Origin: Methanosarcinales archaeon
GTDB lineage: Archaea; Halobacteriota; Methanosarcinia; Methanosarcinales; Methanogasteraceae
Assembly: GCA_030605805.1 (NCBI GenBank)
Contig: JAUWHQ010000152.1
Span: forward strand, 1-24,497
Length of the DNA stretch: 24,497 nt
Direction: 5' to 3'
Shown here: positions 23,425-24,497 of the stretch, one piece after another
Layout of the letters: each line of letters starts with the position of its first letter
Numbering within the stretch: the first letter of the stretch is position 1
Program-made: the position numbers and the translations under genes
Notes under the pieces: model-generated
What the model was told of the DNA's origin: nothing
What the model saw: only the letters and a program-made list of their open reading frames with translations
The model's database searches: none

Positions 23425-23457
23425 GTCCCGGTTTATGGGACACTACCGATTTTCGGG
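23425..23457 (-). terminator. Two adjacent hairpins after the transglutaminase-like gene
   Basis: On the plus strand GTCCC/GGGAC (23425-23429, 23437-23441) and CCGA/TCGG (about 23446-23456) form two stems 5-16 nt past the stop at 23462. They may terminate the transglutaminase transcript. Alternatively the sequence GTGTCCCATAAACCGGGAC could be one end of the decayed insertion sequence. Confidence 0.4.
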
Positions 23458-23461
23458 CAGA

Positions 23462-24031
23462 TCATCCCAGTTTTAGCTTGTTCCACCAGTCCCATTCGCA
23501 GGCGCCAAAGAACTCTGAGGCTTCATAGATGTCCTCGAAGAGGTGGTCGTAGACAAAATATTCGGGATCATAAGTGATCATCTCGGCACCGAGACTCCCC
23601 TCCATCGCACTGACCGTTGACTCGATCGCCAGATGCTTCCCGCCGCGCAAGGGAACGATCACCCACGCATGACCGTATCCGCCTGCCCAGTTGTCTTTTG
23701 TGGCGATCTGTGCGGTGACGTTGTGGCATTCGAGTTTCCATTCGATGTATGCAGCCATCTCAGAGCAGTCAAAACCGGAGCACTCATACGGTGTGAAGAA
23801 GCCCTTGCCAAGCAGCCGCTTCACCTCGTCCGGCGTGTTCTGAAAGTTTGTTTTGTTCAGGTAATACGGATCTGGGATATCAGAAAGGTCGGTTTTTCCG
23901 GAGGGGGTCGTATCGGTCATATCGGGCGGATCGATTGGACCCGATACGGGAGATGCAAAAACATCAGACCCTTTATCGCGGGCATCGACATTATCATTGA
24001 AACGATCGATGTTGTCGTGAAACACCACCAT
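23462..24031 (-). CDS. Transglutaminase-like domain, in frame with the upstream lipoprotein after a TAG
   Basis: 189 residues from ATG 24031. The papain-like triad is visible: C89 in GFDCSEMAAYIEW, H121 in GYGHAWVIVP, and E137 in HLAIESTV, where Asp is more usual. Archaeal relatives are mostly surface proteins and may be proteases or non-catalytic. The called N-terminus has no signal peptide, which is odd for this group. The frame is the same as that of the lipoprotein upstream: that frame ends in TAG at 24061-24059, and nine sense codons without a stop lead straight into this ATG. The simplest reading is one gene for a lipid-anchored surface protein of about 345 residues interrupted by an amber codon. 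The alternative is two separately translated genes. Confidence 0.8.
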   Translation of the reverse strand: MVVFHDNIDRFNDNVDARDKGSDVFASPVSGPIDPPDMTDTTPSGKTDLSDIPDPYYLNKTNFQNTPDEVKRLLGKGFFTPYECSGFDCSEMAAYIEWKLECHNVTAQIATKDNWAGGYGHAWVIVPLRGGKHLAIESTVSAMEGSLGAEMITYDPEYFVYDHLFEDIYEASEFFGACEWDWWNKLKLG

Positions 24032-24058
24032 AGATTCGCTTGCTCTCTTGATATGGTA

Positions 24059-24497
24059 CTATGACTGCGTATCATCCCCAGCTGCAGCATACTCACATGC
24101 CAGATTCAGATCGAATGTGGATTGATTGATGTTTCGTTGAAATGCTTGCAGGATATCCAGCTGAGCTTCGTAATATACCTTATCAGACCCGGAGAGCGAC
24201 GCGTTCCTGACAAACTCTGCGTGCCCCCCTACCAACGACGCATACACCTCGTTCTGCGCCGCGGTCTGCCTGCACTCTACCTGACAGGTTGCATAATCGC
24301 GATCGTTAAATGCGTTGATGGCGCGGTTCTGGGACTCGATCATGATCCCCAGCTGCTCGAGTGCCGCACTCTGGCTTTCTGCCAGTTCGACCGGATATGA
24401 ACCGCTCCCGGCATGGTTCTGGTCTGGCTGGATGCAGCCGGTACAGATGAGTGTGCATAGCAACAGTGATAGCGGCAGCACCTTTGAGTGTGTGTGT
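24059..24497 (-). CDS. Lipoprotein N-terminal part, 5' end beyond the window
   Basis: At least 140 residues. The hydrophobic stretch LPLSLLLCTLICTGC ends in a lipobox-like TGC followed by a polar linker (GCIQPDQNHAGSGSYP), so the mature protein should be lipid-anchored outside the membrane. The rest is helical: ALEQLGIMIESQNRAINAF, then CQVECRQTAAQNEVY and ILQAFQRNINQSTFDLNLA. A GTG at 24481 with AAAGG in front could be a start. However, the frame stays open to the window edge with a Lys just before, as expected for a signal-peptide n-region, so the true start is probably outside. The frame ends in TAG and continues without another stop into the transglutaminase-like domain. Confidence 0.75.
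   Translation of the reverse strand, partial: HTHSKVLPLSLLLCTLICTGCIQPDQNHAGSGSYPVELAESQSAALEQLGIMIESQNRAINAFNDRDYATCQVECRQTAAQNEVYASLVGGHAEFVRNASLSGSDKVYYEAQLDILQAFQRNINQSTFDLNLACEYAAAGDDTQS

Noticed and set aside
1..24497. CRISPR arrays, tRNA, rRNA or large inverted repeats
   Set aside because: Reading both strands I saw no regularly spaced direct repeats, no cloverleaf-like gene and no rRNA-like conserved blocks. A tRNAscan-SE and CRISPR finder run would settle this.

Overview
The window is archaeal, most likely from a methanogen-lineage euryarchaeon (Methanosarcina, ANME or Syntrophoarchaeum type). I cannot name the species. The lineage markers are a KEOPS Cgi121 subunit, an archaeal NcsA/TtuA-type tRNA thiolase, a heterodisulfide-reductase-like HdrE/HdrD pair, an archaea-specific SMC-related protein with a zinc hook, and TATA-box promoters, several of which give leaderless or nearly leaderless mRNAs. 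Most of the window has moderate-to-high GC with dense genes. Two blocks are clearly AT-rich and look acquired: about 1.05-3.48 kb and 20.5-22.0 kb.

Left part, plus strand. A gene fragment leaves the left edge on the minus strand. A cyclophilin (581-1006) is followed by an AT-rich three-gene operon (1251-3478): an unknown acidic protein, a helical-repeat plus winged-helix-like protein, and a 248-residue protein that I read as a strongly diverged PCNA-type sliding clamp. Just after this operon lies a decayed copy of a cyclophilin C-terminus (3500-3544), so the operon is bracketed by two copies of the same gene tail. Next come an orphan beta-class DNA methyltransferase, the KEOPS subunit Cgi121 and the tRNA 2-thiolation enzyme. 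The latter two both act on tRNA.

Centre, plus strand. A cytochrome-b-like membrane subunit and an HdrD-like iron-sulfur subunit overlap by 1 nt and end at a clear hairpin terminator. Two double-domain universal stress proteins follow, then an AI-2E-family permease and a leaderless STAND-type ATPase with a DUF234/nuclease-like tail.

Right part, minus strand. Reading leftwards from the right edge there are: a lipoprotein reading frame and a transglutaminase-like reading frame separated only by an in-frame TAG; a transposase remnant; a membrane protein of the kind found in MoxR/VWA clusters; a PIN-HTH-DUF3467-like three-gene cassette with overlapping genes; a BatA-like VWA protein; a second VWA protein with two MIDAS-type motifs; and an operon of an unknown 207-residue protein with the SMC-related ATPase, closed by a terminator. 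The PIN cassette appears to split what would otherwise be one membrane/VWA cluster. No MoxR ATPase or DUF58 protein is present in the window.

The points most worth following up are the PCNA-like three-gene cassette beside the cyclophilin relic and methyltransferase, the in-frame amber codon in the lipoprotein-transglutaminase gene, the PIN/HTH/DUF3467 cassette, and the unknown partner of the SMC-related ATPase. No tRNA, rRNA or CRISPR array was recognised.
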